Shown: positions 1-9,448, counted from the stretch's first letter. The stretch: DNA of 64,000 nucleotides from Streptomyces sp. 6-11-2 (GCF_006540305.1 NZ_BJOR01000002.1:434001-498000), one strand, 5' to 3'. Notes: a model not told the origin generated them from the sequence alone. A program made the numbers and translations.

Positions 1-1
1 G

Positions 2-43
2 GACGACTTCACCGCCGCGCTCTACGGCCGGCGCCGCCGATGA
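2..43 (+). CDS. C-terminal tail of a gene entering from the left edge
   Basis: An open frame enters from the left edge and ends at TGA 41-43, giving the tail DDFTAALYGRRRR. It is too short to assign to a family. The high third-position GC fits coding sequence, but an open frame of this length could occur by chance. Confidence 0.3.
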   Translation, partial: DDFTAALYGRRRR

Positions 44-212
44 TCCCGCACGCTGCCCGTCCCGTGCCGTTGTCCGGCCTGGATCATCACGAGGATGAGC
101 CGTTCTGTCTCCGGCGACCAGCAGGGACCTCGGTCCGCTGAAGAGCTCAGGACGGCGCCGGGCCGGTCGGGCGCACGGGCCCGCTGTCGGTGGTCGCTGC
201 CACAATCGGCCC

Positions 213-2105
213 GTGATCGAGAACCGCTTTGACTGGCAGCAGTTCCTCCGCCGTTGGCAGGAGGAATGGACCCCGGACGAGGACGATGCGGAGGACCTGG
301 CGGAGGGCGGCCTCACCCTCGCCGACCTCACGCTCTCCGCCTCGCCGGCGGCCGAGGCGGAGATAACCGCCGCCGAGGACCGCCTGGGCACCCGGTTCCC
401 TCCGTCCTACCGGCAGTTCCTCGGGGCCAGCAACGGCTGGCGATTCGACAAGGGGTCCATCTACCGGCTGGGCGCGGCTCACGAGATCGCCTGGTTCGGC
501 GATCCGCTCGACCTGACCGCGATCTACCAGGAGGCGTTGACCGAGCACTCGACCGAGCAGGACGTGCTGCTGGCCGGGATGTGGCAGCGGGCACTGCAGC
601 TGGAGACCGATTCGGACATCTCCTATGCCCTGCTCGACCCAGGCGACACCGATGAGGACGGCGAGTGGGCTCTGTACGTCTACAAGGGATGGAGCGGCGA
701 ACTGCCGGATCGGTATCCGTCGTTCCGCGCCTACATGCAGCGGATGTACCAGGACTTCCACTCCGCCCGTGCGGCCGGTCCCGGCTTCGTGAACGACACC
801 ACCCGCGCCCTGGACGCCGACGTGGAGCGTGCGCGGAGTGAAGCCCTGAGCGGGAGGTGGGAGACCGCCCGGGAGCTGCTCACCGAGGCGGAGCGCTACG
901 GACGGCCCAGCGCTCGGGGCATGCTGCGGCAGCTGGAGGTGCTGGCGCACGGCGGCGGATACTACGGCTTCGGTGAGCTTGTGGCCGATCCGCGCTACAC
1001 GGGCGAGTTGGTGCCGGTGATGGCTGCCGCGCACCTGCGGGACAACCGTTCCGGCGCCCTGCCCCACCGGTTCGTGCTCGGCACTGAGACCGACGACGGC
1101 GTCTCGACGGCCGCGGACGCGATCCTCGCCCAGGTGCGCGACGGTTCCTACCGCTATGCGCCGGACGGTGCCTTCGGACGGGCGGCGGCCGAGGCGCGGG
1201 AGTCGGCGAGGTGGGGGGACACGGACGCGGCGTGGCGGGTGATCCGTGCCGCGCTGCCGTCGTGGTCGCCGCCGGGGCCGGACCTGCTGGCGCCGCTCGG
1301 TCTGCTGGCGGACCCCGTACTGGGTCCGGTGGTGACGCGGGAGCGGGGCCTGGAGCTGCTGGCCACGCCTCGGGCCGGCCGGCCGGGTCCTGTGCCCGAT
1401 CCGGTGCCGGACCTGGATCCGCCGGGACTGCGCTGGCTGGCGGACACTCCGCGGTGGAACGCCCCGCACGACTCCCACCGGTGTCTGTGGGTGGAGGGCG
1501 CGGAGCCGGAGGCGCTGCCCGACCTGGTCGGCGAGGACGGGTGCGCGGGCCTGACCGCTCCGTCCGGCCGCCGCGCTGCGTGGTTCCACCACGGCCATGG
1601 GCAGTGGGACGAATCGGCGCCGTGGGAGGACCGGGCCGTTGTGTCGGTGGGCCGGACGGGCTCCGGGTGGGCGTTCGCCTGTGACGCGGCCCCACGGACG
1701 GCGGCGGCCGGGCACTTCTTCGTCTCCCCGGCCGCCTACGCCTCGCGCGGAGGACGCGCGGTGGTGCTGTGGGCGCACAGCGCTCGCGACGGCGGTCTGG
1801 CGGTGTTCCACCTCTCGGTCGCCGAGCGGGGCGAGGAGCTGTACGCGTACACGCTGTGCGGCACAGACGTCGAACGCTCGGGGCCGGTACCCGGCACCCT
1901 CGATCCGGAACGGGTCCTGCGCGGCGTCGGCGAGGCGGACCGCGAACGGTGCCTGCTGGCCGCCGTGCAGGACGAGTTCGGTCTGTCCCTCCCTCGACAT
2001 GCCCTGGTCGAGGGCATACTGCCGCGACTGACCACACGGTCCTGGAACCGTGCGCCGCGGGAGGGCGAGGTCTACGCGTACACCACGATCCGCTTCGGGC
2101 GGTGA
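213..2105 (+). CDS. SMI1/KNR4 (SUKH-like) domain protein
   Basis: A 630-residue cytoplasmic protein starting at GTG. Residues about 45-190 carry an SMI1/KNR4-type fold: a helix with acidic AEAEITAAEDRLG, then the hallmark FPPSYRQFL and NGW, then an acidic strand region ending in a WALYVYKGW segment. SUKH-superfamily proteins are often immunity proteins or scaffolds; this one has a long C-terminal extension of over 400 residues with no recognisable domain. No toxin gene is visible beside it, so an immunity role is only a family-level possibility. No signal peptide or membrane segment is seen. The start is supported by the SMI1 domain lying near the N terminus, though no strong ribosome site precedes it. 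Confidence 0.8.
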   Translation: MIENRFDWQQFLRRWQEEWTPDEDDAEDLAEGGLTLADLTLSASPAAEAEITAAEDRLGTRFPPSYRQFLGASNGWRFDKGSIYRLGAAHEIAWFGDPLDLTAIYQEALTEHSTEQDVLLAGMWQRALQLETDSDISYALLDPGDTDEDGEWALYVYKGWSGELPDRYPSFRAYMQRMYQDFHSARAAGPGFVNDTTRALDADVERARSEALSGRWETARELLTEAERYGRPSARGMLRQLEVLAHGGGYYGFGELVADPRYTGELVPVMAAAHLRDNRSGALPHRFVLGTETDDGVSTAADAILAQVRDGSYRYAPDGAFGRAAAEARESARWGDTDAAWRVIRAALPSWSPPGPDLLAPLGLLADPVLGPVVTRERGLELLATPRAGRPGPVPDPVPDLDPPGLRWLADTPRWNAPHDSHRCLWVEGAEPEALPDLVGEDGCAGLTAPSGRRAAWFHHGHGQWDESAPWEDRAVVSVGRTGSGWAFACDAAPRTAAAGHFFVSPAAYASRGGRAVVLWAHSARDGGLAVFHLSVAERGEELYAYTLCGTDVERSGPVPGTLDPERVLRGVGEADRERCLLAAVQDEFGLSLPRHALVEGILPRLTTRSWNRAPREGEVYAYTTIRFGR

Positions 2106-2373
2106 GAAGACGCGCCGCCCGGCGGGGGCCGGACACGCCGGGACGGCGGGAACCGCCGGGAACAGTGCGAGGTTGAGGGAGCACGATCAACGTGGCCGTC
2201 GCCACGGCGACGGGCCAGAGCTGGAAGGACGACGAGTTCCAGCGGCTCCGCCGCGAGCTGATTGCATTCGCCGCACATCTCCAGCGCGCGTCCCAGAAGT
2301 GCGGCGGAGGGGGGCGACGCCGGCGTCAGCAGGGCCGAGACCCGCAGGCAGAGGATGTCCGCCCCGGTTGGCC

Positions 2374-2856
2374 TCAGCCCGCCGCCTTCTTGACGAGCGT
2401 GATGATGCGCTGTTCGTCGGCCGCGGTCAGCTCCCTCAGGGCGTAGGCGGTCGGCCACATGGCGCCGTCGTCGAGAGCCGCCTGGTCGCTGAATCCGAGC
2501 GTGGCATACCTCGACTTGAACTTCTGCGCGCTCTGGAAGTGGCAGACGACCTTGCCGTCCCTGGCGTAGGCGGGCATCCCGTACCAGAGCCGGGGCGTGA
2601 GGTCCGGAGCGGCGGCCTTGACGACAGCGTGGATCCGCTCGGCGAGGACCCGGTCCGCCTCCGGCATCTCGGCGATCTTCGCAAGCACATCCCGCTCCGC
2701 GGCCGCCTCCTTCTCCGCCCGCGAACCGCGCCGCGCCACCGCCTGCTTCTGCTCCTGCGCGTGCTCCTTCATCGCGGCCCGCTCTTCGGCAGTGAACCCG
2801 TTGTACTCCTCGGCGTCCGCGCCGGAGTTCTCGGCAGACGACTTCGTGTGCTGCAC
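2374..2856 (-). CDS. DUF1801 (YdhG/iron-chaperone-like) protein
   Basis: A 160-residue protein. The N-terminal 60 residues are charged and Lys/Glu/Ala rich (AEERAAMKEHAQEQKQAVA). The C-terminal 100 residues form a DUF1801 domain with the family signature LWYGMPAYARDGKVVCHF and a terminal helix ending ITLVKKAAG. DUF1801 resembles the frataxin-like fold of YdhG, but its biochemical role is not settled. The GTG start at 2856 has a GAGGAAG ribosome site about seven bases upstream. It stands alone, convergent with the SMI1 gene and upstream of no obvious operon partner. Confidence 0.85.
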   Translation of the reverse strand: MQHTKSSAENSGADAEEYNGFTAEERAAMKEHAQEQKQAVARRGSRAEKEAAAERDVLAKIAEMPEADRVLAERIHAVVKAAAPDLTPRLWYGMPAYARDGKVVCHFQSAQKFKSRYATLGFSDQAALDDGAMWPTAYALRELTAADEQRIITLVKKAAG

Positions 2857-2915
2857 GGCAGACTTCCTCTCGTCCAGGGATGAGGCAGGGCGGGGCGGGA
2901 GTTCAGGTCCGTGAG

Positions 2916-3590
2916 TCAGGACGGTGCGGACGTCGTGGACGGCGCGGGGGTGAGCGACGTGGCGGCTTCCCAGGCGAATCCGTCAGGGTCGGTGAAGGGG
3001 CCGGCGGTGCTGCCGAGGACGATGCGGTGCGAGCCGGTGCCGTCGGCGGGGACTCCGAGATCCTTGGCGAGTCCGCGGCGCTTGTACAGCGCCAGCTTGA
3101 CGGGGCTGGACTCGTCGGAGGCGAACTCGGCGTACTTGCCGCCGAAGCTCCTGGCCACGGTCAGGCCCCGGCCGACGTAGAACTGCTTGCTGGCCTTCAC
3201 GTCCTCGACGCCGAGCAGGAGGACGATCTCGTCGATCTCGCGGGTGGCCGGGCCGGTGTCCTTCTTCGCCGAGGTCGCGACCTTCCAGATCGTCCCGTCC
3301 GGGGCCTGGACGACGCCGCCGTAGCCCCACAGCGACTTCGCGGCGGGCTTCAGCACGGTGGCGCCCGCGTCCACGGCGGCGCCGAGGAAGCTGTCGACGG
3401 TGGCGGGCCCGGACACCGTGAGCGCCAGGGTGAAGCCGCGGAATCCGGCGGAGTGCGGCTCGGACGCCCGGAGGCGTACGTGCGTGTCCACTCCGAAGGC
3501 GGTGTAGAAGCGGTGGGCGGCCTCGGGGTCGGCCACCTCGAGGGTGACGGACGCGACGGACGTGTGGGACGCGGTGGTTGCCATGGCCAT
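2916..3590 (-). CDS. VOC/glyoxalase-fold protein with two tandem modules
   Basis: A 224-residue protein with two beta-alpha-beta-beta-beta modules. The first starts near SVTLEVADPEAAHRFY and the second near IDEIVLLLGVEDVKASKQFY, the pattern of vicinal-oxygen-chelate enzymes. The substrate cannot be read from the sequence. I chose ATG 3590 because it overlaps the stop of the upstream araC-type gene as TGATG, a translational-coupling arrangement; a second ATG lies six bases further in. The coupling suggests the AraC regulator and this enzyme are one transcription unit. A longer reading of the frame would run into the regulator. Confidence 0.82.
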   Translation of the reverse strand: MAMATTASHTSVASVTLEVADPEAAHRFYTAFGVDTHVRLRASEPHSAGFRGFTLALTVSGPATVDSFLGAAVDAGATVLKPAAKSLWGYGGVVQAPDGTIWKVATSAKKDTGPATREIDEIVLLLGVEDVKASKQFYVGRGLTVARSFGGKYAEFASDESSPVKLALYKRRGLAKDLGVPADGTGSHRIVLGSTAGPFTDPDGFAWEAATSLTPAPSTTSAPS

Positions 3591-4147
3591 CACGCTAAGG
3601 GCTGCTCGGCGGCCGGGGCTTCTCGATTCCTGACCGGTCTCGTCACCTGCTTCGCCACACACGCCGGCATCCCCTCCACCGTGATCGCAGGTCCCGCATC
3701 ACCGGCCGTGATCGCAGGTCCCGCATCACCGGCCGTACTCGCGGGATCGGCATGGTCGGCCGCCACGCCCGCCGCATCCGCCGCGCGGCGCCGGAAAGCC
3801 CCGGGGGACATGCCGACCAGCTCGGTGAAGCGGGTGGTGAACGTGCCCAGCGACGCGCAGCCGACCGCGAAGCAGACCTCGGTGACACTGAGGTCGCCCC
3901 GCCGCAGCAGCGCCGTCGCGCGCTCGATGCGACGCGTCATCAGGTACGCGTACGGCGACTCACCGTAGGCGGCCCGGAACTGCCGGCTGAGGTGCCCGGC
4001 GGACATGTTCACACCGCGGGCCAGCGCCTCCACGTTCAGCGGCTGCGCGTACTCCCTGTCGATCCGGTCGCGGACGCGCCGCAGCCGCGCGAGGTCGGTC
4101 AAGCGCTGCGCCTCGACGCGTGCGCGCCGCCACTCGGGATGACACAT
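3590..4147 (-). CDS. AraC-family regulator, short form
   Basis: A 185-residue regulator whose DNA-binding region fills the N-terminal two thirds: a first helix-turn-helix around VEALARGVNMSAGHLSRQF and a second around VTEVCFAVGCASLGTFTTRF, followed by GMSPGAFRR. There is no separate effector domain, so it resembles the short AraC proteins found beside glyoxalase-fold enzymes. ATG 4147 was preferred over GTG 4177 because AAAGGGGAG lies just upstream of it. The C-terminal tail contains an exact 27-bp tandem duplication giving two copies of TAGDAGPAI. Its stop overlaps the start of the downstream VOC gene. Confidence 0.85.
   Translation of the reverse strand: MCHPEWRRARVEAQRLTDLARLRRVRDRIDREYAQPLNVEALARGVNMSAGHLSRQFRAAYGESPYAYLMTRRIERATALLRRGDLSVTEVCFAVGCASLGTFTTRFTELVGMSPGAFRRRAADAAGVAADHADPASTAGDAGPAITAGDAGPAITVEGMPACVAKQVTRPVRNREAPAAEQPLA
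3681..3740. repeat. 27-bp tandem duplication inside the AraC-family gene
   Basis: The unit gtgatcgcaggtcccgcatc plus accggcc occurs twice in direct succession and is followed by a diverged partial copy (gtactcgcgggatcggc). Its length is a multiple of three, so the frame is kept and the protein tail carries two copies of TAGDAGPAI. This is the mark of slippage in a disordered tail and probably has no effect on DNA binding. Confidence 0.8.
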
Positions 4148-4277
4148 GGGACGACTCCCCTTTCTCTCCTCTTCCACCGACGCCTACCGGCGCCTGGAAT
4201 GCCTGCCGGGACAGGCACCCCGGGCGCTCGGTGATGCGGGCCGGCCCACCGGAGTCGGCCAAGGCTGCGGACGCGGC

Positions 4278-4688
4278 TCAGCGAAGCTCCTGGATGCGGA
4301 CCAGGTTGCCCGCGGGGTCGCGGAAGGCGCAGTCACGGATGCCGTACGGCTGCTCGGTCGGCTCCTGGACGACCTCGGTGTCACCGGCCTGTACCTTCTC
4401 GAACGTGGCGTCGAGGTCCGGGGTGGCCAGCAGGATCCAGCCGTAGGTGCCTTTCGCCATCATCTCGGTGATGGTGCGGCGCTCGTCCTCGGTGACTCCC
4501 GGGTCGGCGGCCGGCGGCGCCAGGAGGAGGGACGTGTCGGGCTGACCGGCCGGGCCGACCGTGATCCAGCGCATCCTGCCCTGCCCGACGTCGCTGCGGA
4601 CCTCGAAGCCGAGAACATCGCGGTAGAAGGCGAGCGACGCGTCCGGGTCGTCGTGCGGCAGGTAACTCGTATGAATGGTGATGTCCAT
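4278..4688 (-). CDS. VOC/glyoxalase-fold protein
   Basis: A 136-residue single-domain protein of the vicinal-oxygen-chelate superfamily. It begins MDITIHTSYLPHDDPDASL, then FYRDVLGFEV, and ends with FRDPAGNLVRIQEL, the typical first and last strand signatures. The size matches small glyoxalase/bleomycin-resistance-like proteins. Substrate unknown. ATG 4688 was chosen because the domain starts there; upstream codons of the open frame look non-coding and have no ribosome site. It is on the same strand as the AraC/VOC pair but about 130 bp away, so co-transcription is possible. Confidence 0.85.
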   Translation of the reverse strand: MDITIHTSYLPHDDPDASLAFYRDVLGFEVRSDVGQGRMRWITVGPAGQPDTSLLLAPPAADPGVTEDERRTITEMMAKGTYGWILLATPDLDATFEKVQAGDTEVVQEPTEQPYGIRDCAFRDPAGNLVRIQELR

Positions 4689-4903
4689 GGTGAGCAGGCT
4701 AGAACCCGGTCCGTGCCTCGCGCTTCTCGATTCCTGATATCCGGCGGTGGATCCAACTCCCGCATACGAGGCGATACCACGGACCGTCACCGCGCCGCAG
4801 CTCCGCCCGTGCGAGCTGCGCCGGTCGGCGGTCCTTGTTACGGTCCAGTGGGGGGTGCCATCCACGGTGCTGGATGCTTCTCCACGGCAAGGAGTGCCAC
4901 CCC

Positions 4904-6745
4904 ATGTGCGGAATCTCCGGTTGGGTGTCCTACCAGCGAGACCTGCGACCCGAACGCCCCACCGTCGAAGCCATGAACGCCACGATGGCCTGCCGCGGAC
5001 CGGACGCACAGGGCCTCTGGCTCGACACGCACGCGGCTCTGGGCCACCGCCGGCTCGCCATCATCGACCTGCCCGGCGGCGTCCAGCCGATGAGTGAGCA
5101 CACCCCGGACGGCGATGTCGTCCTGGTGTACTCGGGGGAGGCGTACAACTACACCGAGTTGCGTGGCGAGCTACGCCGCCGCGGCCATTCCTTCCACACC
5201 GACAGCGACACCGAGGTCGTTCTGCGTGGCTACCTGGAGTGGGGGGCCGACCTCCCCGAGCACCTCAACGGCATGTTCGCCTTCGCCGTCTGGGACGGAC
5301 GGACCGACCAGCTGCTGCTGATCCGCGACCGCATGGGTATCAAGCCCCTGTACTACTTCGCCACCGACGACGGCGTACTGTTCGGCTCCGAACCCAAAGC
5401 CATCCTGGCCAACCCCCTCGCACCGCGCACCGTCGGCCTCGACGGGCTGCGTGAACTGTTCTCCATGGCCAAAACCCCCGGCCACGCCATCTGGGCGGGA
5501 ATGCGGGAAGTGGAGCCGGGCACCGTGGTGACCATCGAGCGCGCTGGCCTGCGCACCCGTCCGTACTGGCAGCTCAGCGCCGCCGAGCACACCGATACCC
5601 GGCAGGACACCATCGCGCGGGTGCGCGAGCTGCTGGAGGACACCGTGCGCCGCCAGCTGGTCTCGGACGTGCCGCGGTGCGTCCTGCTCTCGGGCGGCCT
5701 GGACTCCAGTGCCATCACCGCACTGGCGGCGGAGCAACTCCGCGGAAAGGAAACCGTCCGCAGCTTCGCCGTCGACTTCGTCGGCCAGAGCGAGAACTTC
5801 ATCCCAGACGACCTGCGCGCGACGCCGGACACGCCGTACGTCCACGACGTCGTTCGGCACGTGGGCACCGACCATCAGGACATCGTCCTCGATCCCGAGA
5901 ACCTCGCGGATCCGAACGTCCGCGCCGCCGCCGTCCGCGCCCGGGACCTGCCTCTGGGCCTGGGCGACCTGGACCAGTCACTTCTGCTGCTGTTCCGGGC
6001 GATCCGCAAGCACTCCACGGTGGCTCTGTCCGGGGAGTCCGCCGACGAGGTCTTCGGCGGCTACGCGTGGTTCCACGACCCTGCCGCTCGGGACGCCGGC
6101 ACCTTCCCCTGGCTGGCGGCGCTGGAACGCCAGCATGGCCGGGGCGGCGGTTCGCTGCTCGATCCGGAGCTGCGGGAACGACTGGACCTGCCTGGCTACC
6201 TCGCCCAGCGGTACCAGGAGGCCTTGGTCCAGGTACCGCGCCTGGACAGCGAGAAGGACCCCCTCGAACGCCGGATGCGGGAGGTGTGCTACCTGCACCT
6301 CACCCGCTTCGTCCGCATGCTCCTGGACCGCAAGGACCGCCTCAGCATGGCCACCGGTCTGGAGGTCCGCGTCCCGTTCTGCGACCACCGCCTGGTCGAG
6401 TACGTCTTCAACACCCCGTGGTCGATGAAGACCTTCGACGGCCGCGAGAAGAGCCTCCTGAGGGCAGCCACCTCGGAACTCCTGCCGCTGTCCGTCGTGG
6501 AGCGGGTCAAAAGCCCCTATCCCTCCACTCAGGACCCCGCCTACGTGACCGAACTGCAGGTCCAGGTCCGCGAACTGCTGTCGTCGGGCAACAGCCCCGC
6601 CCTCGACCTCCTCGACCGGACCCGGCTGCAGCAGATCACCACCACCAAGCCCGTGGACCTCACCACCAGCGAGCGCAACGGCCTCGAACGCACCCTCGAC
6701 CTCGCCGTATGGGCCGACCTCGAAGGTCCCACCCTCACCCTCTGA
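4904..6745 (+). CDS. asnB: asparagine synthetase B, glutamine-hydrolysing
   Basis: A 613-residue enzyme that converts aspartate, ATP and glutamine to asparagine. The mature N terminus is MCGISGWV, which provides the Cys2 nucleophile of the class II glutaminase domain (residues 1 to about 200, with GHRRLAIIDL and GVLFGSEPKA). The synthetase domain follows, with the pyrophosphatase loop LLSGGLDSSAI near residue 270 and the GESADEVFGGY motif. The start was set at ATG 4904, preceded by AAGGAG at an ideal distance, because an internal Met-Cys must be N-terminal for activity. It stands alone. Related enzymes also amidate antibiotics, so primary asparagine synthesis is likely but not proven. Confidence 0.95.
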   Translation: MCGISGWVSYQRDLRPERPTVEAMNATMACRGPDAQGLWLDTHAALGHRRLAIIDLPGGVQPMSEHTPDGDVVLVYSGEAYNYTELRGELRRRGHSFHTDSDTEVVLRGYLEWGADLPEHLNGMFAFAVWDGRTDQLLLIRDRMGIKPLYYFATDDGVLFGSEPKAILANPLAPRTVGLDGLRELFSMAKTPGHAIWAGMREVEPGTVVTIERAGLRTRPYWQLSAAEHTDTRQDTIARVRELLEDTVRRQLVSDVPRCVLLSGGLDSSAITALAAEQLRGKETVRSFAVDFVGQSENFIPDDLRATPDTPYVHDVVRHVGTDHQDIVLDPENLADPNVRAAAVRARDLPLGLGDLDQSLLLLFRAIRKHSTVALSGESADEVFGGYAWFHDPAARDAGTFPWLAALERQHGRGGGSLLDPELRERLDLPGYLAQRYQEALVQVPRLDSEKDPLERRMREVCYLHLTRFVRMLLDRKDRLSMATGLEVRVPFCDHRLVEYVFNTPWSMKTFDGREKSLLRAATSELLPLSVVERVKSPYPSTQDPAYVTELQVQVRELLSSGNSPALDLLDRTRLQQITTTKPVDLTTSERNGLERTLDLAVWADLEGPTLTL

Positions 6746-6828
6746 GACCGACGGACGGCATCCACCGGGACTGTGAGCGGTTCGGTTCAGCCACACCTCC
6801 GGCGGTGCCGTCGGAGCTGCCGCAGCGG

Positions 6829-7401
6829 TCAGAAGCCGGGGGCGGAGCCGGCGAAGAACCACACGGCGGCTGTGTACCACATCACCGCTATGGCGGTGAC
6901 CAGGGCGCCGCCGGCGGCCGGAAGCGCCCAACCGGGCAGTCGGCGGCTGTGTACCACCAGCACCTTGGCGACGAACGCGCCGTACAGGACGCAGCCCGTG
7001 ATGGAGTGCACCGCCACTCGGCTGCTCGTGAACTCAACTCCGTAGGCGGTGATGCAGTGGTAGGCGATGGGCAGCGAGAGCAGAAAGGCAAGGAGGCCGA
7101 TGAGCCGGTGTGCGGGGTGCACCCGGTGCGGTGCGGCCCTCGCTCCCGGTAGGCGTCGGTATATCCACAGTCCGAGCAGCAGTTGGACGACCGCGAGTGT
7201 CATCAGAGCGCTGCCCAGACGCGCCTTGAGATCGTTGGCGCCGACGCCGTGCCGCCCGAACAGGCCGCTGGTGTAGTCGGGGGTGTGCGTGCGGCCGAAC
7301 GCATATACCCCCACCGCGACCGCGACCGGCAGCAAAGCACCCAGAAAGCCCGCCACCGTTCGTGCGGGACGCCGCATCCGCGCGCCCGTGTGTCCGGTCA
7401 T
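6829..7401 (-). CDS. small integral membrane protein (DUF6529-like)
   Basis: A 190-residue protein with about five hydrophobic helices (FLGALLPVAVAVGVYAF, ALMTLAVVQLLLGLWIY, LIGLLAFLLSLPIAYHCI, GCVLYGAFVAKVLVVH, GGALVTAIAVMWYTAAVWF). Histidines in HPAHR, AYHCI, AVHS and VVHS sit at or near helix ends, as in b-type cytochrome and ferric-reductase-like membrane proteins, so a haem-binding role is a reasonable guess. ATG 7401 has GGGGA just upstream. It is convergent with asnB and divergent from the sigma factor gene. Confidence 0.7.
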   Translation of the reverse strand: MTGHTGARMRRPARTVAGFLGALLPVAVAVGVYAFGRTHTPDYTSGLFGRHGVGANDLKARLGSALMTLAVVQLLLGLWIYRRLPGARAAPHRVHPAHRLIGLLAFLLSLPIAYHCITAYGVEFTSSRVAVHSITGCVLYGAFVAKVLVVHSRRLPGWALPAAGGALVTAIAVMWYTAAVWFFAGSAPGF

Positions 7402-7651
7402 CAGTCCCCAATCAATTGGAATTGCGCGTAAGTCGGCTCTCGTCCGGCTCCACGGACGGCGGGGGTCCCGCGGTTCGGCAGATATGCACTTTTGTGAGAC
7501 CTCTTGGTATCGCCGCGGATCAGCCGGCCTTCCGGGCGTCGCGCACGCTTGGCCCCGGCGGTGCCGCAAGGCCCGGCAGGGGCGCCACGCCCACGACGCT
7601 CACAGAGCGACACCTGCACCCTTTCGTGCGTTACGGGGCAGAGTCGTACAT

Positions 7652-8272
7652 GTGCGCGATGATCGGCCCCTGCCCGGGAGTTCCCGAAAACGTGACCCGC
7701 GGACCGATCCGGATCGCTCCGCGGGCCGTGTCTCCGGTAAAGGGACCCTTTCGACCGCAGATGAGGAACTGCCGCGCACTCTGTACGCGGAGCACGCAGG
7801 AGCCCTGTTCCCCTACGTACTGCGACTGACCTCGGGAGATGGGCAATGGGCGGAGGACGTGGTGCAGGAGACGCTGCTCCGGGCGTGGCGGCATCCCGCC
7901 GTGTGCGATCCCGCGCGAGGCCCGGCCCGGGCATGGCTGCGCACGGTCGCACGGCACCTGGTCATCGATGCCCGCCGGGCCCGGCAGGCCAGGCCGGCCG
8001 AGGCAGGCGGCGAGGCGCTGGAGCGTGCCGCCGAGCAGAAGCCGGGCGAGGACGAGATCGAGCAGGCACTGCAGAGCCGGGCGGTCGCCGACGCCCTCCG
8101 GACGCTGTCCCCCGACCACCGCGCCGTCCTGCTGGAGACCTACTACCGGGGCCGGACCATGACGGAGGCAGCGCGGGTGCTGGGCATCCCGCTGGGCACC
8201 GTGAAGTCGCGGACGTACTACGCCCTGCACGCCCTGCGGTTGGCGCTCCAGGAACGGGGGATCGAGCCATGA
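7652..8272 (+). CDS. ECF sigma factor (SigL-like)
   Basis: An extracytoplasmic-function sigma factor of about 206 residues. Region 2 reads YAEHAGALFPYVLRLT then DVVQETLLRAWRH; region 4 reads LSPDHRAVLLETYYRGRTM then VLGIPLGTVKSRTYYA. The gene is followed 25 bp later by a zinc-finger anti-sigma gene, the usual paired arrangement. The start is uncertain: GTG 7652 is the closest in-frame start before region 2 that allows the whole domain, but it gives about 35 extra residues and its ribosome site is weak. It probably reads envelope or oxidative stress through its anti-sigma partner. Confidence 0.85.
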   Translation: MRDDRPLPGSSRKRDPRTDPDRSAGRVSGKGTLSTADEELPRTLYAEHAGALFPYVLRLTSGDGQWAEDVVQETLLRAWRHPAVCDPARGPARAWLRTVARHLVIDARRARQARPAEAGGEALERAAEQKPGEDEIEQALQSRAVADALRTLSPDHRAVLLETYYRGRTMTEAARVLGIPLGTVKSRTYYALHALRLALQERGIEP

Positions 8273-8297
8273 CCGTGGCGTGCGGGAGGTGGCGACC

Positions 8298-9095
8298 ATG
8301 AGCGCGCAGCACGACGACCTCCGGCTGGCGCTGGGAGCACACGTCCTGCGCACCCTGCCCTTGGCGGAAGCGGAGCGGGTGCGCGCCCACCTCGCGGAAT
8401 GCGGCGAGTGTCAGGCTGAACACGCCCAGCTGACGGGACTGCCCGCGCTGCTGACGACGGTGACCGCGGCGGAAGCCGCAGGCCGGACCGTGCTGGCGGC
8501 CGACGGGAACCTGGCCGACCGGCTGGTGGCACGGGCAGCCGAAACCGCGCAGGGCTCCTCGCCCGAACGGCACGCCGTGCTCACCGTGCCCGCGGTGTTG
8601 CGGGCGCCCGAGGGAGGTGTGCTGGAGAAACTGCTCCAGCAGGCCGCGACCCGGCGCCGCAGGACCTGGCGTCTGCAACTGGCCGGCGCAGCCGCCTCAC
8701 TCACGTTCGTCGCGGCGGCGGCCAGTGGCACATGGCTGGCGGCCACCGGCACAGTGGGCAGCGTGGCGACGCCGCCCGGGCCGACCGTGCCCACGGCCTG
8801 GCGCACCGTCTCCGGAAGTGATCCCACCACCGGCGTCTCCGCCTCGGTGAAGGTCTCACCCTCTGCCTGGGGCAGTGTCCTGCAGGTCTCCGCCAAGGGG
8901 GCACCCGCCGGAATCACCTGCCGGCTGCAGGCGGTCGGGCCCGGCGGAGCCCGGGCGGACGGCGCCACCTGGCGGGCAGGCGAGTACCCTCCTGGCACCA
9001 CGATCCCCGGGGCGGTCGCCATGGCCCCCGGGGCCATCGAGCACTTCGAGATCCTCGCGGGCAACGGCCGGAAGCTGGTCACAATCCGGGCGTGA
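8298..9095 (+). CDS. membrane anti-sigma factor with zinc-finger domain
   Basis: A 265-residue partner of the preceding sigma factor. Residues 1-60 form the anti-sigma binding domain with the zinc motif HLAECGECQAEH (His-x3-Cys-x2-Cys). One hydrophobic helix near residues 125-150 (LQLAGAAASLTFVAAAASG) places the C-terminal 110 residues outside the cell, as in RskA-like proteins. ATG 8298 was chosen over GTG 8280 because GGGAGGTGG ends seven bases before it. The extracytoplasmic part resembles the RskA sensor domain and would receive the signal. Confidence 0.88.
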   Translation: MSAQHDDLRLALGAHVLRTLPLAEAERVRAHLAECGECQAEHAQLTGLPALLTTVTAAEAAGRTVLAADGNLADRLVARAAETAQGSSPERHAVLTVPAVLRAPEGGVLEKLLQQAATRRRRTWRLQLAGAAASLTFVAAAASGTWLAATGTVGSVATPPGPTVPTAWRTVSGSDPTTGVSASVKVSPSAWGSVLQVSAKGAPAGITCRLQAVGPGGARADGATWRAGEYPPGTTIPGAVAMAPGAIEHFEILAGNGRKLVTIRA

Positions 9096-9448
9096 GGCGA
9101 GGCCAGGGTCGTCATGTCACTGGGGGGACGTTCGTCCGGCTCTGCGGTGCGACGTTCCCGCAGGGCCGTCCGGACGACCACGGGCGAAGGAGCGAGCTGC
9201 CGGGACCCGGTCCACCCGAGTACGGCATCGAGCTCCGGCAGAGGCGAGTGAGCCCAGGCAGGCCGCCGGCATGGACGTGACCCGCAAGAAGTCGAGCAAA
9301 AAGTGGTGAATACCTCGAACCGCTCGGCATGTGTCGCCCGTGGAACCAAATGAGCGCGCCGATGCAGCATCCCGCTGACCGACACCCGGAAGCCGCTGGT
9401 GGTCTCCCCCTTCCGGTCTCCGCACACCCACAGAAGAGCCAGAAGACC
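9096..9448. other. intergenic stretch with no recognised gene
   Basis: I see no convincing gene in these 353 bases between the anti-sigma gene and the RsbW-like gene. Short open frames exist on both strands but lack ribosome sites and family features. A 13-codon frame ending in a lysine-rich tail (KKSSKKW) at about 9271-9309 is noted only as a curiosity. Confidence 0.5.

Noticed and set aside
2072-2458. Overlapping 128-codon minus-strand frame near the DUF1801 gene
   Set aside because: Shadow of the DUF1801 gene and its flank, with no family features.
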